Assembly (NCBI GenBank): GCA_963829575.1
Contig: CAWHJF010000012.1
Location: 620,001 to 684,000, forward strand
DNA: 64,000 nt
DNA from: KACC-23026 sp963829575
Lineage (GTDB): Bacteria; Bacillota; Bacilli; Bacillales; Sporolactobacillaceae
Direction: 5' to 3'
In this document: positions 60,974 through 64,000 of the stretch, piece after piece
Position numbering within the stretch: the stretch's first letter is position 1
Layout: each line of letters begins with the position of its first letter
Position numbers and translations under genes: made by a program
Notes under the pieces: generated by a model
What the model saw: only the letters and a program-made list of their open reading frames with translations
Databases searched by the model: none
Told to the model about the DNA's origin: nothing

Positions 60974-61822
60974 TTATGAGCGAAACCAACTAGTTTATGA
61001 GGAGAAAATAAAAAATATGAGAGCTGATGTATATATGAGGGAAACGAACTGAGATATGAGCAGAAAATCCAAGATATGAGCGAAACCAACTAGTTTATGA
61101 GGAGAAATTAAAAAATATGAGAGCTGATGTATATATGAGCGAAACCAACTGAGATATGAGCAGAACGCCCAAGATATGAGCAAAACCAGCTAGTTTATGA
61201 GGAGAAATTAAAAAATATGAGAGCTGATGTATATATGAGCGAAACCACCTGAGATATGAGCAGAACGCCTAAAATTTGAGCGAAACCAACTGGTTTATGA
61301 GGAGAAAATAAAAAATATGAGAGCTGATATATATATGAGCGAAACCAACTGAGATATGAGCAGAACGCCCAAGATATGAGCGAAACCAACTAGTTTATGA
61401 GGAGAAAATAAAAAATATGAGAGCTGATGTATATATGAGCGAAACCACCTGAGATATGAGCAGAACGCCCAAGATATAAGCGAAACCAGCTGGTTTATGA
61501 GGAGAAAATAAAAAATATGAGAGCTGATATATATATGAGGGAAACGAACTGAGATATGAGCAGAACGCCTAAGATATGAGCGAAACCAACTAGTTTATGA
61601 GGAGAAAATAAAAAATATGAGAGCTGATGTATATATGAGTGAAACCAACTGAGATATGAGCAGAACGCCTAAGATATGAGCGAAACCAACTAGTTTATGA
61701 GGAGAAAATAAAAAATATGAGAGCTGATGTATATATGAGTGAAACCAACTGAGATATGAGCAGAACGCCTAAGATTTGAGGGAAACGAGCTAGGTTATGA
61801 GCAGAACTCCAAATATATGAGC
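60974..61822. repeat. Array 6: about eight units of exactly 100 bp, each five 20-bp words
   Basis: GAGCTGAT recurs at 61021, 61121, 61221, 61321, 61421, 61521, 61621 and 61721. Within each unit TATGAG repeats five times at 18-21-bp steps with different linkers (GAAACCAACTAGTT, GAGAAAATAAAAAA, AGCTGATGTATA, GAAACCAACTGAGA, AGAACGCCCAAGA). Unlike the other arrays the word occurs in one orientation only, so no hairpin is made. It lies in a divergent spacer; the remaining DNA (60751-60973, 61823-62050) shows no gene. Confidence 0.95.
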
Positions 61823-62050
61823 CTACCAGCTTATCTCTCTTTTTAGTAATCCGAATGCTAGACCCCCTCCTCTAGTCCTAGTTTCTTCACCTTGAATCTC
61901 TTAAATCTAGTACTTGAGTCGCGTTTTGATCGTGCCCCCCTCAAAATCCCCTCAACATCCGAAACCTTTATTACAAGACAAAATTCGACTCCATTTGGCC
62001 GAAATACATAGGCAAATCAAAATGTGGAGTTATGAGGAGGACTATTAATT

Positions 62051-63409
62051 ATGTTAAGCAAAAAATTAGGATTATCCGCAGTAACCGCATTAGGACTGAT
62101 ATTTTCTCAGGCAGTAGGACCGGTTTCAGGTGCCTTTGCAGCAACATCGACTTCGACTTCGACTTCAACCACACAAACGGCGGATGCGTCAGGTCAAGTG
62201 TCCACTCAAACTGGGCAAACTCAGCCAGGAACAACGGCTCAGGTAACCAGCACAGATCAAACCCAACAACAAAATCCAGGCGTGCTACCAGGTAATTTTT
62301 TCTACTTCTTTAAAACAGTCTTTGAAAATATCAATTTAGCCCTTACAAACAACAATACAGATAAAGCGAAAAAATTAGCTCAATACGCAGCAGAGCGTGT
62401 AGCCGAGGCAAATGCTTTAATTGATCAAGGCAAGACGGATCTTGCTACCCAAACCCTTCAAAAAGGAATTGAAGAACAACAACAGGCAGTCGAATTAGAT
62501 GCAAAGGACCAAACACAATCAAACGATTTGACGACTCAAGATCAGACCGCGACCCCTTCAACGACGAGTGATCAAATTGGGACAACGTCCGCAACGGCAT
62601 CGACAGATCAAAACACAACCACTCAAGATCAAATTGGAACGGTGAGCGGTGATTCGCCTTCAACGGATGCAACAGACGCCACTCATCAGCAGCTTAAATC
62701 GAATTTATTTGGTCTTTTAAATGCCCTTCAGCATGTTAAAAATCCAAAAGCGCAGGCCTCTTTAGAGAAGAACCTTAAAAAATTGGGTGCGAAATTCGGT
62801 GTGGATGTCTCTTCTTACTTAGCTACGGATGCAACACAGTCGTCAAACGTTGGGACAACAACACAGGCTTCATCAACCAATACAACGTCTCAGAACACCC
62901 AAGATGGTACGATGAATCAAGACACATCTGGTGATCAAAATAATCAAAGTTCTGTAAGCCAAGATCAAACAACTCAAGATGACCAAAATTCTACATCGAG
63001 CCAAGATTCAAAAACTAATGTAGATTCGAAAGATGGTACAACTGTGGTTGTGGTGAAGAGTGGAACTGCAAAGCAGCCCATAACCCAACCAAAGACTGAA
63101 ACCAAGACGAAAGATCAAGCGAAAGACAAAGAAAAAAGTAAGGAAATGAAGAATGAGAACGCGCACAAAGGAATCAAACATTCCTCCAATTCCGATGAAA
63201 CGTCAAAGGATTCTAAACCGACCGCAACACATGTAAGTGCGACAACTTCTGTTTCGACATTAACGACCGCTCAAAACGTAGCAGTCAGAAATTCCGACAA
63301 GCCATCGTTTGGTCACAAACAAAATGACGAGCATGCAAAAAAAGGCCAGAACGACCGAGGCAATACCGATAGCCACGGCCACAACCACGGCCACAACCAC
63401 AACGATTAA
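62051..63409 (+). CDS. Secreted DUF5667-type protein with low-complexity tail
   Basis: 452 residues, start behind GAGGAGG. A signal peptide (about 1-30, cut near AFA/AT). After a Ser/Thr/Gln linker comes PGNFFYFFKTVFENINLALT followed by a helical segment with AAERVAEANALIDQGKTDLA, which matches the DUF5667 pattern. A second helical segment is at about 215-260. The rest is Gln/Asp/Thr/Ser-rich, then Lys-rich, ending in repeated His-Gly-His-Asn. Function unknown; secreted, perhaps wall- or metal-associated through the His-rich end. Confidence 0.8.
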   Translation: MLSKKLGLSAVTALGLIFSQAVGPVSGAFAATSTSTSTSTTQTADASGQVSTQTGQTQPGTTAQVTSTDQTQQQNPGVLPGNFFYFFKTVFENINLALTNNNTDKAKKLAQYAAERVAEANALIDQGKTDLATQTLQKGIEEQQQAVELDAKDQTQSNDLTTQDQTATPSTTSDQIGTTSATASTDQNTTTQDQIGTVSGDSPSTDATDATHQQLKSNLFGLLNALQHVKNPKAQASLEKNLKKLGAKFGVDVSSYLATDATQSSNVGTTTQASSTNTTSQNTQDGTMNQDTSGDQNNQSSVSQDQTTQDDQNSTSSQDSKTNVDSKDGTTVVVVKSGTAKQPITQPKTETKTKDQAKDKEKSKEMKNENAHKGIKHSSNSDETSKDSKPTATHVSATTSVSTLTTAQNVAVRNSDKPSFGHKQNDEHAKKGQNDRGNTDSHGHNHGHNHND

Positions 63410-63471
63410 ACGCATCACCTAAGCTCACACATTAATCACGCGCCAATTTTTAATAGATAAGTTTTTGAAAA

Positions 63472-63511
63472 AGGGGATGGTTCTTGTCTTGCACAAGGAC
63501 GATCCTCTTTT
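63472..63511 (+). terminator. Terminator after the DUF5667 gene
   Basis: GGGGATGGTTCTTGT pairs imperfectly with ACAAGGACGATCCTC, then TTTT. Confidence 0.7.
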
Positions 63512-63602
63512 GCGTTGTCTCTATACATTTTGAGGCGAATTTTGTAGTATGGAGATAGTGAGGTGCCAATAAATGGGCATACTCAGAGTTAGGAGGGACA
63601 GG

Positions 63603-64000
63603 ATGAACAAGCATGGAAAACGGATCAAAGTGATGACAGTTTTTGGAACACGACCTGAGGCGGTAAAAATGGCGCCGCTGGTTTTGGAGCTGCAAAAACA
63701 CGCCGAACAAATTGAAACCATCGTAACGGTGACCGCGCAGCATCGAGAAATGCTCGATCAGGTCCTAAATGTTTTTAAAATTACGCCACACTACGATCTG
63801 AGCATCATGCAGCCGAACCAGACGCTTTCGCAGATTACAACGAAAGCACTGTTGGGCCTTGAAGACGTCATCCAAGAGACCCATCCTGATCTCATTTTGG
63901 TGCATGGCGACACAACCACAACGTTCGCGGCGTCACTCGCGGCCTATTATCATCAAATCGCCGTCGGGCATGTCGAGGCCGGCCTTCGAACGCACAATAA
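63603..64000 (+). CDS. UDP-N-acetylglucosamine 2-epimerase (5' part)
   Basis: ATG 63603 behind AGGAGG (7-nt spacing); 132 codons are visible and the frame is open at the right edge. FGTRPEAVKMAPLV (about 14-27), TAQHREMLD and HPDLILVHGDTTTTFAA are diagnostic of the non-hydrolysing WecB/MnaA family; the window ends after HVEAGLRTHN. It converts UDP-GlcNAc to UDP-ManNAc for teichoic acid linkage units or capsule. Consistent with the other envelope-polysaccharide genes in the window. Confidence 0.9.
   Translation, partial: MNKHGKRIKVMTVFGTRPEAVKMAPLVLELQKHAEQIETIVTVTAQHREMLDQVLNVFKITPHYDLSIMQPNQTLSQITTKALLGLEDVIQETHPDLILVHGDTTTTFAASLAAYYHQIAVGHVEAGLRTHN

Overview
The window looks like chromosomal DNA of a low-to-mid GC, Gram-positive, endospore-forming member of the Bacillales. 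The reasons are strong AGGAGG ribosome binding sites, frequent TTG and GTG starts, a 32-residue YjcZ-type small protein, a proline T-box, a divergent NagR-type operator, a sigma-D-like promoter in front of motAB, cre-like boxes and many short terminators. I see no rRNA, tRNA, CRISPR array, intact insertion sequence or prophage. Species cannot be fixed from the sequence alone.

Layout. 0-11 kb: a truncated secreted protein, an esterase, an aldehyde dehydrogenase, a 1.5-kb repeat array, the YjcZ-type gene, a polysaccharide deacetylase, a CpsB/YwqE-type phosphatase with galE, an EAL protein and an M29 aminopeptidase. 11-22 kb: manA, a P-loop kinase-like protein, then an amino-sugar locus (SIS protein divergent from nagA-nagB-nagR) and a sugar catabolic group (two xylose-isomerase-like TIM barrels and a Gfo/Idh/MocA dehydrogenase). 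22-34 kb: metA, a TerB-DnaJ membrane protein, an unusual HTH protein fused to a degenerate F1-ATPase beta-like core, a phytase-like esterase with a frame break after its signal peptide, an amino-acid ABC importer and T-box-controlled proBA. 34-50 kb: a drug-efflux-type MFS, an iron alcohol dehydrogenase, an acyl-CoA ligase, a HAD hydrolase, a SEC-C protein, a thioesterase, a LacI regulator beside a GH13 alpha-glucosidase-type enzyme, a methyltransferase fusion and an HD-GYP protein. 50-64 kb: a second MocA oxidoreductase, motAB, an NlpC/P60 endopeptidase, a SET-like MFS, two tandem aldo/keto reductases, Xaa-Pro aminopeptidase, a DUF5667-type secreted protein and the start of UDP-GlcNAc 2-epimerase.

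Most striking feature. The spacers between genes are filled with locus-specific short words repeated at near-constant spacing. Six large arrays (3.6, 13.4, 18.1, 39.8, 51.0 and 61.0 kb) are built from units of 52, about 51.3 (154 = 3 x 51.3), 52, 52, about 51.3 and 100 (5 x 20) bp. In five of them each unit carries a 6-11 bp word and its reverse complement, so each unit can form a hairpin. Other spacers hold degenerate versions: seven-to-ten-base words at exactly 21-bp intervals (56.75 and 58.2 kb; nearly so at 22.8 kb), or word pairs 50-52 bp apart (28.3 and 47.8 kb), with unrelated DNA between the words. The words differ between loci but the spacings recur, and 21 and 52 bp are close to two and five helical turns. 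I regard this as the best candidate for an undescribed system. The HTH/F1-beta-like fusion at 25.6-26.6 kb is second.
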